The translations under genes were made by a program, and so were the position numbers. DNA of 64,000 bases from positions 80,749,089 to 80,813,088 of the forward strand of contig QVOM02000025.1 of NCBI GenBank assembly GCA_003586115.2. The letters are read 5' to 3'. The stretch comes from Salvator merianae. Taxonomy: Eukaryota > Chordata > Lepidosauria > Squamata > Teiidae. The notes beneath the pieces are model-generated. The model was not told the DNA's origin, ran no database searches, and was given only the letters and a program-made list of their open reading frames with translations. Shown here piece by piece: positions 35,876 to 47,483 of this stretch; positions within the stretch are counted from its first letter, which is position 1, and the number at the start of each line of letters is the position of its first letter.

Positions 35876-36033
35876 GCCCTTTCTGCACTGGGTCTTATTC
35901 CAGATTATATCCCAGAATAGGGGCCTACTGTCTGCATGGTAGTGCACAGTGCACACTATGGCACTAGCATGTGGAGAGTAGGTCCCTATTCTGGGATGTA
36001 ATCTGAAATAAGGCCCAGTGCAGAGAGGGCCTA
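35876..36033. mobile_element. Foldback family 3, complete
   Basis: The left arm ggccctttctgcactgggtc and right arm ggcccagtgcagagagggcc are inverted. The trinucleotide tag flanks both ends, a possible 3-bp target duplication. Confidence 0.65.
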
Positions 36034-36391
36034 GGTTTCTTGGTAGGAGCTGCCACAATCACCCCTTCTTCCCTCCTTCCCATTTCTCCAAGCTTTTTCT
36101 CCCCCTCCCACACAGTTTTCTACTGATCCTTGCACAGCACTTTCCTTTCCTCATTGAGTACCCCACTTAATTGCTAACCCCTCCATCTGCTTCCCCCTTT
36201 GCTTCCCATGTTCACCCACTCTGATGATCCCTTTCCCTGTCATGGACTGACCGACTACATCCTGTTGCCCTTACGCCCTCCCAGAATCCCTTGCTCCTGG
36301 GTCTTGTCCTGGCCTACCACCACTTCCCTTACGTTTCTGCTACCTACAGAAACATAAATTGTGGCAAGGAGAAGAGCGAGTTCTTAGGTCA

Positions 36392-36775
36392 TGGGCCCCT
36401 TTAGCACTTGGAATTGGGTGTGTGCAAAATGCTGCTTTGAATGTACTGTGAAAGTCTGGGAACAGCTTTGCCTCTCTGTATGAAGGCTAGAGTCACTCCT
36501 TGCTCCTCTTGCTGCGGAGTTGTTCTCCTGGCCTTCTCTGAGCCTGTGGGCACAGGACCAAGCAGCGTCACTGGACGATGTGCTGAGATGGGATCATGCT
36601 GCAACTTGCAATTTTTGGCTTGTTGGAGCTTCCCCAGCCCCTGTCATAGGATGAAAAAAGGTAGTTGATCCTCTAGAGGACTGGCAGGGGGCAGGGAAAG
36701 TTCCAGCAGGCCCAAAATCTTATGAGCAGCATGGCATCATTCTGCCATGCCCTTAGGATCTGAAAAGGCCAAGAG
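36392..36775. mobile_element. Possible foldback relative
   Basis: It starts gggcccctttagcacttgg, like the shared terminus of the foldback group, and the far end reads ctgaaaaggcc. The interior does not match families 1-4. Confidence 0.3.
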
Positions 36776-36899
36776 GGGCAACACAACAAAATAAGCTAAG
36801 ATAAATGCTCACCTTGCACCTAGGATGTTTGCTAGTGTTTCACATAGCAGGCTCTGGCCCCAATTTAGCAGGGCAATGCTGTTTCAAATGCCTTTCAAA

Positions 36900-37194
36900 C
36901 GCACGGTGGCGCAGGTGGCTAAGGCACTGATCTTTCAATAGGAGGATCAGAGTTCGAGGCCCCTGTCTGCCGTGTAGAGGGGATGAGCGCCCTCTACTGG
37001 CCTCTAGCTCCAGCCAACCTAGCTGTTCGAAAGCAAGTAATTGCAAGTAGATGAATAGGGAGCATCACGTTGTGTGATGCGGAAGATAGACAGATGTAAG
37101 CCTTCGGGTGAAAAATAACCTTGTAAGCCGCTTTGAGTCAGCTTCGGCCGAGAAAAGCGGGGTATAAAAACCAAGTTCTTCTTCTTCTTCTTCT
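36900..37194 (+). mobile_element. Sauria/Squam-type SINE, copy 2
   Basis: It has the same head, body, tail and (ttc)n end as copy 1, in the same orientation 2.2 kb away, with a clearer B-box (gagttcgaggccc). High similarity between the two suggests relatively recent activity. Confidence 0.87.
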
Positions 37195-37424
37195 AAAACA
37201 TACAAAACGGTGTTTCGCACACCCCAGCTTGGAATCAGTGAATCTATGTCCAAAGATACCAGCTAACAGTACAACTGAGCTTAACACTCTCAGATATAGG
37301 GATGAGGAACCCAGCGGTCTCTCGGTGTTACAGGACTACAGCCCCCATCACCAGCATGGCCAAAGGACCACCGGTACCCACTCCTGTTCTATTATCACCT
37401 CTACACTGATAATACACCACTCAC

Positions 37425-37577
37425 TTCGACATGCTCCGCCAGCTTCGTAATATCCTGTGGGGCAGTCCGGCACACAATGGTCTTTCAGGAGGAGGTGATG
37501 AGGATTTGGGCACTTTAGGCAGATGCTGCCTGTGTCTTGGAGATTTGCTACACAATGGACACAGAGAGGGTGACAAT
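37425..37577 (-). CDS. FRAS1: FRAS1 exon, furin-like repeat 2 of 7
   Basis: This 153-nt exon encodes 51 residues and is phase 1-1. The acceptor is ...cttcctgcag before ATTGTCACCC and the donor is CGAA/gtgagt. The peptide opens CHPLCVHC and carries CLKC, CVPDC and a final GAC, eight cysteines in all. It is slightly longer than its neighbours because of extra residues between the third and fourth Cys (ANLQDTGSI). The next exon downstream is only 1.8 kb away. The joined codon with that exon is AAG (Lys) where several FU repeats carry Glu, which is unremarkable for a linker position. Confidence 0.93.
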
Positions 37578-38090
37578 CTGCAGGAAGAAAAGGTAAATGA
37601 TGGTTCAGTAAGACTATTGACCACATCTGTTCTATGGACCTCATAGTAGCATGAATGAGCCCCCCCCCCCCCAAATAACAATGTTAAGATAATCCTGTAA
37701 ATTTAACTTCTGTCTTGACTAATCATTGCATTATACGAAGCTGGATTCTAACACTATACAATCCAAAAATGCTGGGTAATACCTGACAAAAGAAGCAGGC
37801 TTGCAGATTCCGTAAAAGTAGTTAAATATATTTCATCCCTGATATATTCGAGCCATAAAGTGCATATAAAAGATGGCTGTATTGAAAAATCATCATTTCA
37901 TGTAATTATTGTAATTCAACACCATCTCGAGGGTACATGTATAGAAAGTTGTGTAGTCTGATCTTAGAAAACTATATTGAGAAAACTTCTAGGTCACTTA
38001 CCTAGTTACTGGGCTCACTGTTTCAAAAAGCAAACTGGTCAAATCAGGAATGAGTGAAGCGCCAATAGCTTTCAAGATATTTAACAGTAG

Positions 38091-38556
38091 ACTTTTCTGC
38101 ACTGGGCCAATATCCTGGTCCAGGACAGCCCGTAGTATGAATGATCTGCACTCTGGAGCAAGATACTTGAGGCCACACCACTGTCCATATTGGACTAGGC
38201 TGCAGAGTGGGATACAGTAGCAAAATGGCACCATACCTCACTTTACTGGTAAACCTTTTAAAAATAGTTTGTAAGTGGACTACTGCAGTATACTGGAACC
38301 TGGGCTGTGCGTGTGTGTGGACAGCACATCTATGTGGTCCAGTAAACCAATCAGGGCCTTTTTGGCCAGACACCTGGACTCAGTGCCAGAAGTGTGCTAC
38401 TTCTGTGGATGTGGCCAAAAAGGTCCCAGGTGGCAACTTTGAAGATTCAAAGCTGGGCCAGTATGGACTGTCTGTTTGAGTTGGGTTGTCTGTACTCGGC
38501 TAATCTAACCTTCCTTAGTGTAGGGCAGTCTAGTCTCGGGCAGAAAGGACCTTAAA
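38091..38556. mobile_element. Foldback family 2 variant
   Basis: The left end acttttctgcactgggcc and right end cgggcagaaaggacctta are inverted. It encloses a separate stem, gggcctttttggccagac (38355) against gtggccaaaaaggtccc (38433), which may be another nested small element. Confidence 0.5.
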
Positions 38557-38586
38557 TTCTAATATGGGTTACAATTCTGTAATAAG

Positions 38587-38693
38587 GGCTGCATCCAGAC
38601 ATCGCTTACTTACTCTACTATACTTGCATATTCTGGAATATCAAAATATATTTCAAATATAGCGGAATAAGTAAGCGACATCTGGATGCAGTC
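38587..38693. mobile_element. Small palindromic MITE, 107 bp
   Basis: The ends ggctgcatccagacatcgct and agcgacatctggatgcagtc are inverted with one mismatch. The trinucleotide aag flanks both sides (38584-38586, 38694-38696). Confidence 0.65.
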
Positions 38694-38839
38694 AAGGTAG
38701 CTGTAGGCTGCTGTCCATTGCATAATACCGGCTTGATTTTCTGCTCTGTGGCTGAATGCACTTTAATGCCTTAAACTACATATGCCAAGCTGATAAGAAG
38801 GTTTGGTGCCTAGCTTGATGCTGACACTAAATTTTCTAA

Positions 38840-39420
38840 GAAAATCTTTCACTTGGCGCCTCATCTCCCACTTTGCAGGCGTATTTCAGTCTGTTTCTGG
38901 GCCAGAGCGGGATGCTCTGGTCCAGTATCGGCAACTGGTCCCAAGCCGGATTGCTCCTGGAATGGAGGAAGACTGGCTGCACTGAGATGGCCTGTTCTGC
39001 ATTGGCCCCTGTGCAGGCTCCAAAGCTCGCACCAGCTTTGGAGCTGAGAAGGGGTGCCTCTGACTGCTCTAAAGGCCTTCTGACCTACAGGGGGGTGGGG
39101 CATTTCAACAGTGTGCCATGTTGCACCACCAAAATGGGTCCCCCATGGTATACTGGACCACGGAGGCATGTTGTCTGCATGCTTCCATGGTCTCGTATAC
39201 CACCCCCTAGTACACTGGTAGACCTTGAAAAAGAGGTCTACCAGTAGACCAGACCAGGACACCATTCTGGGCACGCTAGTCCTGCCTACTCTTCACTCTG
39301 TATGGACAGAATGTACTAGGAGGGGACAGGGTCTCCCTTAAACTGCACTGGCATGCAGGAAGGAGGCCCACAGACCACTGCTTGGTACGGTCTACCAGCA
39401 AAAGCAGATCCGGCCTAAAT
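38840..39420. mobile_element. Foldback family 2, long copy
   Basis: It contains caaaatgggtcccccatgg, the hairpin around gtagaccttgaaaaagaggt with tctacc arms, and the tgcatgcttccatggtc block. Ends are diffuse. Confidence 0.5.
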
Positions 39421-40285
39421 GCTCAACACTGCAAAGGAAATATTACATAATTCATTGTTATTTTAGTCACTTCCAACATGCTCCATGATCTTTGAGATAC
39501 AGTGAGGTCCCCCTTATTATCCCATCATAGCATGCTACCCAAGCTGTAACTAACTTTGCTACCCCTTAAGCCTAGAGGAAAAAAGCCCTTATGATTGTGC
39601 ACTGCTGTATTTTTGAAGCACTCGTCATCTTGTGTATATTTTCACACAGCCAGATGCCAGAAGATAATTGGCTCTATTTGCGTGTAAGCAAAGGCTCTTC
39701 TGTGAAACACCTGGCTCTTCAACTGTTAAAAAGAGAATGATCCACAATTCCCTGACTTTCCCTGGGCTTTCTTTCCTCGTTCATTTTTTTTTAAAAAAAA
39801 CATTCATTTATTTAGACCTAGATGTAATAACATGTCTTTCTTTGACACATATCAGGGCAACATTACAACAGATAAAGCACAATGGAATCAACAATCATTT
39901 CAAACAAACGTAAATTTATTCTGCTTTTCTTTTGAAGCACCCAAGCATGAGGCAAATTTCTTTTTCTTCCCAAAGTTCAAGTCTTGCTTCAATGCCTTGA
40001 ATCCTCCGTTATTTCCTTTTCTAACAAGCACAGAAGAAGTTTGGCTTGAGGGGTTTTCCCAGAACTTGAGCCAACATTTGGACTCCTCCAGTGTTTTCCT
40101 TTTCTGGAACACCGTCCCTTGCAAAACATCTCCCTAAAATATGACATGTGCCTAGAGGTGACTCCAATAAGTAAACTTGGGACTGATTTTTTAACAAACA
40201 ACTTCATGAAGTGTTAATCCCTAATTTTCAGAGGTTCAGAAATGTATAGGATATCATCTGCCAGTGCTATGTAGTGGCCAGAGTT

Positions 40286-41402
40286 TTGGGGGCTTTTTGC
40301 ATTTTCCTGAGGGAACATTTCACGTCAACCGGTGGAACACTGTGTTCGCACCTGACACAACTACAGCCAACTGGAAGTTGTCAGAGCCCTCCCTGGGCCG
40401 TTCCTGCCATTTCAGCTGCCTGAGGAACAGTCCAAGGACAGGGAATTTTTTGCACTTTCCACTTTGGAATGTTCATATCCAAACATTCCAAGGCGGAACA
40501 GTCCCTGTCGTGCGATGGCCAACCAGGCTGCAAGGGCTGGAACAACCTGGAAACAGGCTTCCAGCACTCACAGTGTGAATGGTGACAGACCTGCCACAAC
40601 AGCGGCCGGAGAAACATCCACAAATGCCATGGCTACTAGGGACGCAGCACGCCACTGCACAGCTGCGCCATGTCCTGCAGCATTCATACCAGGAAGTAGG
40701 TGTGAACGCTGCATACTGGGAGCAGTCCAGCTGCACCTGGTACAGCTGTGGAGCACAATGCTGTGTCATGTCCACCTCCCTTTTGGACTCTGACTCAGAG
40801 CCTGAGGAACAGATGCTCCCTGCTCCTGCCTCAGTACCTGCTGAGGTGGCAGTGCAGGTGGCCGCAGCTTCAGAGCCTCTGGAAGGGGAGCCATCTGGTG
40901 CTGCCGCAGAGGAAGACCGTACTGAGGTGCCCCTGGGTTTGGCTGAACGTCGGCAGGCTAAACAAAGACTGAGACGTTCAATCAGACTAGGGGGAAAATG
41001 CCGAGGTCTGCCACACCCACGCACACAGCTGCCGGCAGTTTCTGATGAGTACTCATTAGCTACCCAGCTGTTAGCAACATACTTAACCAGGCTTGCAGCT
41101 TCGGAACCCAGTTTGCGTGGATTCTGACCCTTTTGACCGGCTATCGTGATTGCAAATTCTGGAGAGATTGATCTTGGACTGGCTTGACTACGTTCTCGTA
41201 TACCTGTTCATGTGCCCGGAATAAAACAAGTAAGGGAAAGGCATTGCCTCGTTTCGCGTTGCTAGCCGGCATTCCTTGCACAGCTGCTGAAGTCGGGACA
41301 ATCATGCTCCACAGCTGATAGCAACTGGGAGTGGTTGTAGCAGAAGCACTTCACTAATGAGCGTGCAGATGCTCAGTAACATGTAAGTGTGCACAGGTAC
41401 AG
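40286..41402. mobile_element. Foldback family 1, composite copy split by an LTR
   Basis: Family-1 parts lie at 40286-40763 and 41305-41402. They include gcactttccactttggaatg with its complement, the catggctact block and the tgtggagcacaa / tgctccacag stem. That stem is split by the element at 40764-41304; rejoining the two sides restores it. Confidence 0.6.
40764..41304 (+). mobile_element. Solo-LTR-like element, 541 bp
   Basis: It starts TGTCATGTCC and ends GGGACAATCA, so TG...CA. It has an AATAAA signal at 41220-41225 and is flanked by tgctg (40759-40763) and tgctc (41305-41309), a 4-of-5 match to a target duplication. Removing it restores the host hairpin. An open frame runs through it to 41127 with an acidic, Pro/Ala/Glu-rich stretch then a basic RRQAKQRLRRSIR segment; no retroviral domain is recognised. 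Class (gypsy or ERV) is undetermined. Confidence 0.72.
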
Positions 41403-41610
41403 TGTCTATTGCACCCTTCCGAGTGCTAATGAGGTGAAGGGACATGGGCTGCCTGACTGCGACCGTGCAGTCATTTGCAGCATCTGCCTTCCCCTGCAAA
41501 GTCCAAACCCACTCCAGATTCTAGTTCGGATTTTGCAATGGAAATCTGGACAGGCCACTGACATTTGTTGCACTGCTGGAACAGAACGGAGGGGTTCAAG
41601 CATGCAGAAT

Positions 41611-41797
41611 GAAAGGCCCTTTCTGCACTTGGCATTATACCAGCTTATATCCTGGAATAGGGACCTGCCATCTGCATGCTAGTAGGAACTATGACAGGCC
41701 CCATGCAGGACCTGCTGTAAACGCCATTATTGTGTGGATAGCAGGTCCCTGTTCTAGGATATGATCCAGAATAAAGGCAAGTGCAGAAAGGGCCTGA
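41611..41797. mobile_element. Foldback family 3, complete
   Basis: The left arm ggccctttctgcacttggca and right arm ggcaagtgcagaaagggcc are inverted; both arms contain the ggaatagggacctgc / gcaggtccctgttc pair. Confidence 0.65.
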
Positions 41798-42129
41798 ATG
41801 GCCCCAACCAACCTTGATCTTGACCAGCCTGGAATTGTCTGCTTAGACAATTCCAGTCCATTCCAGTAAGTGTGAACCTGGCCTTGAACTAGAATTTGGA
41901 AGGCTGTGTTCTCCCTTAGCCCTGTTAGGTCAGTGAGGGTCGAGACGGCTGCTGTAGCCTCAGGCCTTCCACATTTGATTTCTATACTTTTCCCCATGGG
42001 CTGAGCATGAAATAGCACCCTGGGCAATTCCATGGCAGGAATTCAACAAGCCCAGTGCTGGAAATTAGTGGTTACCGGGGACAGAAGATAAGCTAGTTTA
42101 TGGTAATGAAACCATGCTTGCTAGCTCAT

Positions 42130-42357
42130 GGGATGGAGAGTTAAGATGTTGCTGTGGGAATTAGAGCATTGTGAAGCGTATTGCATGTTACTGATAAGAA
42201 TACACGTGGGAAGGCTGGGCTGTAGAAACAACTCCTTTATACTTTGTAGCTGTTAAATTTGCAATTAATGATTTCCTCAGTCTGTCCTACCAATAAACTT
42301 GGAGAAATCTGTGTATGTCTGCTTATTTGGGGACCCTGGGTGAGTGTCTGTCACACT
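42130..42357 (+). mobile_element. Possible LTR 3' part
   Basis: The segment has an AATAAA signal near 42291 followed by 60 bases ending gagtgtctgtcaca, resembling the R-U5 end of an LTR. No 5' boundary or target duplication could be set. Confidence 0.35.
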
Positions 42358-42892
42358 GAGTGATCTTGGATAAGTCACTGGCCCCATCTACACAGGTCGA
42401 TGTGGCATCTGGGGCCTGTTCCTTAAGCCAGTGTGTTGACACAATGCACAAAGAAGGCCCCAAAGAGAAAAAAACACACATATTTTTAAGGTGCTTCAAG
42501 ATGCTGTCCAGGTAAATTCACTAATACACCCTGGAGGAAAGAATTATTTGCTCATAGGATGCCTAAACTTTGGGAGAAAGAGCAACATTTGCCATTTTTC
42601 AGTTTTAAAGCTGCCTGCCCCAGTCACCTGGCTTGCCGTGTAGATACACAGCGGTTGTGGAAGCCCCTCACTTGGGCTGAGCAAAATCTAGATGTCTTTT
42701 TTGTCATGGCCTTTTCCAGTGTGACAAAAAAGACGTTAATGCTCTCTCTTCATAGCCTCCTTCACCTCTGATGGGAGCAGGGGGGAGAGGTATGCAGCAT
42801 ATATATGCCACAGACCATGCCTCTAGGGTGAGAGCAAGCATTTGTGCCCCTGAAGCGCCAAAATTCCCAATTGTAGGGATGCAGCCTATTAC

Positions 42893-43376
42893 CTGCTGCG
42901 ATCCAGATCAGCGGTTCCAGATCAAGCAATGCCCACTGGTATGGATCACGGCAAGACCTTGACTGGAACACCGCTGTCTGCACAGTGATGGTGTGCTCCA
43001 GCCCAGCCCTAGCTCCGAAGCTCACATGAGCTTTGGAGCCAGTTTCCGCAAGCTCCAATGGCCAGGAACAACGGTTTCTGGCTTCAGAGCTCACGAGGGT
43101 CCCATTTTGGTGGTGTGCTTTGTTGTGCCACCCAAATGGGTCCTCCAGAAAACAGGAACACAACAAGCATGCACCTTCTGCATGCCTCTGTGATCTGGAG
43201 CACCCTCTGCTAGTACGCCAGTGGACCTGTTTAATCAGGTCCACCAGTGATCCCGACCAGGAGCCTACTAGTAGGGGGCAGTCTCTCTTATCTGCACTAA
43301 CGTCCAGATGAAAGAGGCCCTGAAGAGGACTACAGAATTGTCTGATCCAGAATTAAGGTAAGTACAGAAAGGCTCT
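42893..43376. mobile_element. Foldback element, family 2
   Basis: It contains the paired ggccaggaacaacggtttct, the gggtcccattttggtggtg loop with ccacccaaatgggtcc, the gtggacctgtttaatcaggt stem, and a right end aagtacagaaaggctc. Confidence 0.6.
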
Positions 43377-43554
43377 TTGTCCAATTCAGGATAAAGCAAG
43401 TTCATGTGATTTGGAAGCTCCCTGAAAAGGCAGCTAAAGACAAAACATTCAGTAATGTTGTCTCATTGACTTTATTTAATGCATGAACATTGTAAGGTAT
43501 CACTTTCCAAAAATTGTTCCAAACGTTCTTTACAAAATTAAAAACAATGTGAGT

Positions 43555-43935
43555 GGAACCATCTTCCATAATAACCTGTCCATGCCTTAAGATCCACAGA
43601 TGAGGTTCTCCTGATTGTACCACCACCTTCAGGAGCTAGAGGAATGGGCACCTGGGGTAAAGACTTTTTCAGTGGTGGCTCACAGACTATGGAACACTCT
43701 CCCCCCTGAGGTACATCAGGCATCTTCACATTATATCTTTAGAAGAGCAGCAAGGATGCACCTATTTACCTTGACTTTGGCTAAAGAAACAACTTCCCTC
43801 CCCACTTTCAGGCACTATTACTATTTAATATGTGTGTCTTACATTCTGTTTTTATTGTTATAACCTGCCCTGAGACCTTAGGGTACAGGGTGGGATAAAA
43901 ATGCAAATATACAAACAAGCAAGCAAACAAAACAT
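43555..43935 (+). mobile_element. L2-like LINE 3' end
   Basis: The plus strand encodes KTFSVVAHRLWNTLPPEV, then SHYIFRRAARMHL, the same C-terminal domain as at 22909 in opposite orientation, followed by a 3' UTR with gggataaaaatgcaaat. Inactive. Confidence 0.8.
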
Positions 43936-44586
43936 AGTACCCATACCCTGAAAAAGAAATACAACTAAATTAGCACTAAAAGTGCATGTAAAAATAACAA
44001 AACAAAGTGCTTGTTGTGTGGAAAATCAAATCAACAAGATAGATTGATTTGACTGACAAAGAACCACTGCTTTCCCCCCCAACGTGTGCAGTGACAAAAT
44101 ATTACGGACATGGAAATTGCTTGTACCATCTAAAATGAATCCATTTTCATTTGGGTGACAGAATGTGAAGAAAGACACCATTCAAGTCTCTTAGGAGTTC
44201 AAGAAGTTGGATATCACCATTCGGTAAATTTATTGGGACATAAGCAAGCAGTTATTCTAACCTCTGCTGCAATGTACGTTGTTTCTCGGAAAACAAATGC
44301 CTTGGAATATTGTGAAACCAGGCTGTAATCATTATCATTAACGTTAAAAGGGTCTGCTTACTCATAACATATGGTTATGTACACTTCAATCCCTGAGCAG
44401 TGGGAGATTTCAGAAAGATTTCAGCACATGGGAAGGTTGCTGGAAATGGATGCTATTTTCAATTATATAAAGTTTATTTAGACTTATAGGGTCGCAGTGG
44501 GAAACACAAAGCTCAAAGCATTACGCTCCAATCGCTCCCCGATTAGGTTATCAGGAAAGTCTCAATACAACAGTACTGTTTTCTAT

Positions 44587-44697
44587 GGCTGCGTCTCCAT
44601 TATGCAGCAAAGGCACCTCAGGGTAGCTGGTCTCCATTGGGAGTAATGGAAACTCATCTCGTTTAAGGTGCCTTTGCTGTGTAACAGAGACACAGCC
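44587..44697. mobile_element. Palindromic MITE, 111 bp
   Basis: The ends ggctgcgtctccattatgca and its near-complement tgtaacagagacacagcc are inverted; the inner arms are gcaaaggcacct / aggtgcctttgc. Flanks are tat and cat. The first six bases are shared with the Harbinger-like MITE at 31946. Confidence 0.65.
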
Positions 44698-45171
44698 CAT
44701 GAATCAGTTCCAGCTTCAGAATTATCAGTTTCTTATCTTTCTTAAACACATATACATGCACAGACATGCATACATTTTTTCACCTCACCTTTAACCAGGG
44801 ATGGGAGATGAAGCATATCGTCTTTGCAGAAAGATCTGGAGATGTTTCCTCGATATGAAAAAAATCACACAGCTTGCACACATGCTGAACCTAGATGTAC
44901 ATCCAGCGGCCACGCATAAGCTTTGCAAAATTAAAACAAAAGGGTATGTGGGGAGATGTGGTCCTTCTACGTTATTTCCAAAAGCAGGGGAGAAACAGTA
45001 CCGTAACATTCCCTAGATTATGACTCAGGTCCAATAGTTAAATTAATTGTTATGTGCTTGTGGCCAATTCCAGTGTACCTTGAAACAATCCCATCATTCC
45101 CTGTGACAATCCCACACATCTAAGTACACGAAGACACTCAAGGGTCATGGTCACATGGCAGAAATCACTTA

Positions 45172-45600
45172 AAGGGTCTTTTCACACTACCATGCTTTGA
45201 TCGGGATCAGTGGGTTTGGACCAGTGAGGTTCAGATCATGGCATCTCACAAGCTTTGGGGCTGGCTCCAAGGGCTCTGAACGACTACGAACAGAAGTTCC
45301 TAGCCTCAGAGCCCTTGAGGAACCAATTCTGGTGACACACTCTGGTGTGTTGCTGAAATGAGTTCCTCAGTAGTCCAGAAAAAAGAGGTGTGCCTTCCTC
45401 ACCGCTCTGTGTTCTGAACCAGGGCCTGTTGGCAGACTTGTTTAATCACGTCTACTGGTGATTGAGGTCAAGGGCCTCTTGATCTGGATCATGCTCCATC
45501 CTGAGTGGATGGAGTATACTCGTGGTGGGAGGGGCCTCCTGTATTCCACGCTGACATGTGGAAGAGAGGTCCTTGATGTACTTGCTGGTAAGTAATACTA
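45172..45600. mobile_element. Foldback element, family 2
   Basis: It carries the paired gaacagaagttcctagcc block, ttctggtgacacactctggt loop and gtttaatcacgtctactgg stem of family 2. It starts at a gtcttttcacactaccatg end. Confidence 0.5.
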
Positions 45601-46794
45601 ACAAGGGCAGGAAGGTCCAAAATCTCATGAGAAATTTAGGAGTGGATGAAAAAGGCCTGCATTGGCTCTGAAGAAGCGTGAGATAACTTTGGAAGCCCAA
45701 CAGAAAGAAAGCAAGGAAAAGGCTCTTAACCCTAACCTTTAGCTAAAGCGTACGGTTACCGCTTCTCTTCCGTGCATTGGCTGAAATATTTATTCAGATA
45801 GAATTCCAATATCTAATTATCTGGGATTTTATTAACTTTGTTTTTAATCACCAAATGGACTGACAGTCTTTAGTATAGGGCAGAAAATAAATCTTAAAAG
45901 ATGAATACAGCTGTCATTCCATATTTATGAGTTTGTATTTGTAATCTGGGAGACGTGCCACTTTAATGAAAGATAACCCAAGCGATTATGGGAAGGGGTT
46001 CTACTGTAAATAAAACTGAGATGGCTTTCAATACCATTTACAACACCGTTGCTCTCCCTTCATCATCCATGGTCCTGGTCTTACAAGGCTGCCCATTTAG
46101 ACCTTTTTTTCCCCCCACCCTCAGAAGAGCTGGGAATGCTGTCTTTCTCCTGCTTACCCGAGGTTGTTGTCAAACCTGGCAAGGACAAAATCCACAGCAG
46201 GGAGAGGCAAACCTTGAACCCCTACTCTTCTCTTTATTCAGCAGCTTGTCAGCAAACGGCTCCTGACCTTCCCCTGAACCAAAGGAGTTTCAAAAGGTTT
46301 TACAAGAAGTCTTTTGTATGCAGTGCAGGGACAATGTAAAGGATCCTGGAAGCCAAATTAATCCTCATTACAGTGATTCAGAAAATTATAAGGGAAATTA
46401 TGTCTGTCTTGAAAGCAATGTAGTCATGAGGCTGCCTTCAGGGCCCACAGCTTGATGTCAGGTTTCCTTGGGGAAGTTTAACTGTCCCGTCCCTTTCTGT
46501 TTTTCTAAAACTTTTGTACAGATGGATGACAAGAGCATTAGGATTCTGTAGACCAAAGCTGCCATTTCAAAGGAGCCTAGGGATACTGCAAGCTTAAATT
46601 TCAGTGACAATGACCTGGCAATGAATGAACAAACCCATCTCTGCTCTTTGTGGCAAGAAATGGCCCAGTCTGACTTTAGGCACAATCCGGGAAACAAATT
46701 AAGCACTTCCAAATTCCCCAGTTTTCCATGGAAGATTTAAGGACATATTTTACTAATGGGAGCAATGTGTGTTGAAAAAATGTTAATACCTGGC

Positions 46795-47195
46795 TGACTA
46801 GTCTTTAAGTTCCATAACCTGTAAGACCTTAAACGACTTGAGCCCCAAATACTTAAAGAAATGCCTTCTCTCATATCGACCTGCCCATACCTCTGTAGAT
46901 GAGGCCCTCCTGTTATACCAACACCTTCAATAGCGAGAGGGATGGACACCCAGGACATGGCCTTTTCAGTGGTGGCACTCAGACTGTGGAACACTCTCCC
47001 TGCTTACATCTTTAGGAGAGTAGTGAAGATGCACCTATTTACCCTTGCCTTTGGCTAAGGAAGCAGCTTTTTCTCCCCACTTTCAGGCACTGTTTCTGTT
47101 TTTAGTGTGTGCATTTTGCGTTCTGTTTTTTATTGTTGTAGTCTGTCATGAGACCTTCAGATATAGGGAGGGATAAAAATGCAAATAAATAAATA
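46795..47195 (+). mobile_element. L2-like LINE 3' end
   Basis: The segment contains gacatggccttttcagtggt, gactgtggaacactctccc and the aatgcaaataaataaataac tail, matching the 43555 copy. A small deletion removes the LPPEV-encoding bases. Confidence 0.75.
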
Positions 47196-47483
47196 ACAGA
47201 GTATCTGATGCTGCATTTGTTTAAACTGGGAGCCACTAGGTTTGTGTCTTTTCACAAAAGTCCCCACAAAAAGAACCCCAAAGGCATGGTAACTAGATAT
47301 TACTGCACCCATCAGAGCTCTAGCCTGATCCAGAGGTTGGCAAATGTTCTTGGAAGTGGAATTTTTGCAGAACGGAAAAAACTGCTCTGTAAGGGCCAGT
47401 CCCGATTCCTTCCTGTCGCCACTATGCAGAGTGACAGTGGCAGCTGGAGCAACTTACTGGCATACTCTCTACTGAGCCTTGGG

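Noticed and set aside
36900..36975. tRNA gene
   Set aside because: The A- and B-box-like sequences belong to the head of a SINE with a LINE-like tail and (ttc)n end; the cloverleaf is not maintained.
40579..41127. 182-codon plus-strand open frame as a gene
   Set aside because: Its first third is foldback DNA and the rest lies in a solo-LTR-like element; no domain is recognised and the frame crosses an insertion boundary.
42058..42357. Complete solo LTR with target duplication
   Set aside because: A plausible 3' end and AATAAA signal are visible, but no convincing TG start or matching flanking repeats were found, so only a low-confidence partial call was kept.
44791..45009. Minus-strand Cys-containing frame with CVAAGC and MCASC motifs, considered as an extra FU exon
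   Set aside because: It has only half the expected cysteines, no CxxxC and final Cys at the right spacing, and no clean phase 1-1 exon: the frame hits a stop just before the possible donor.
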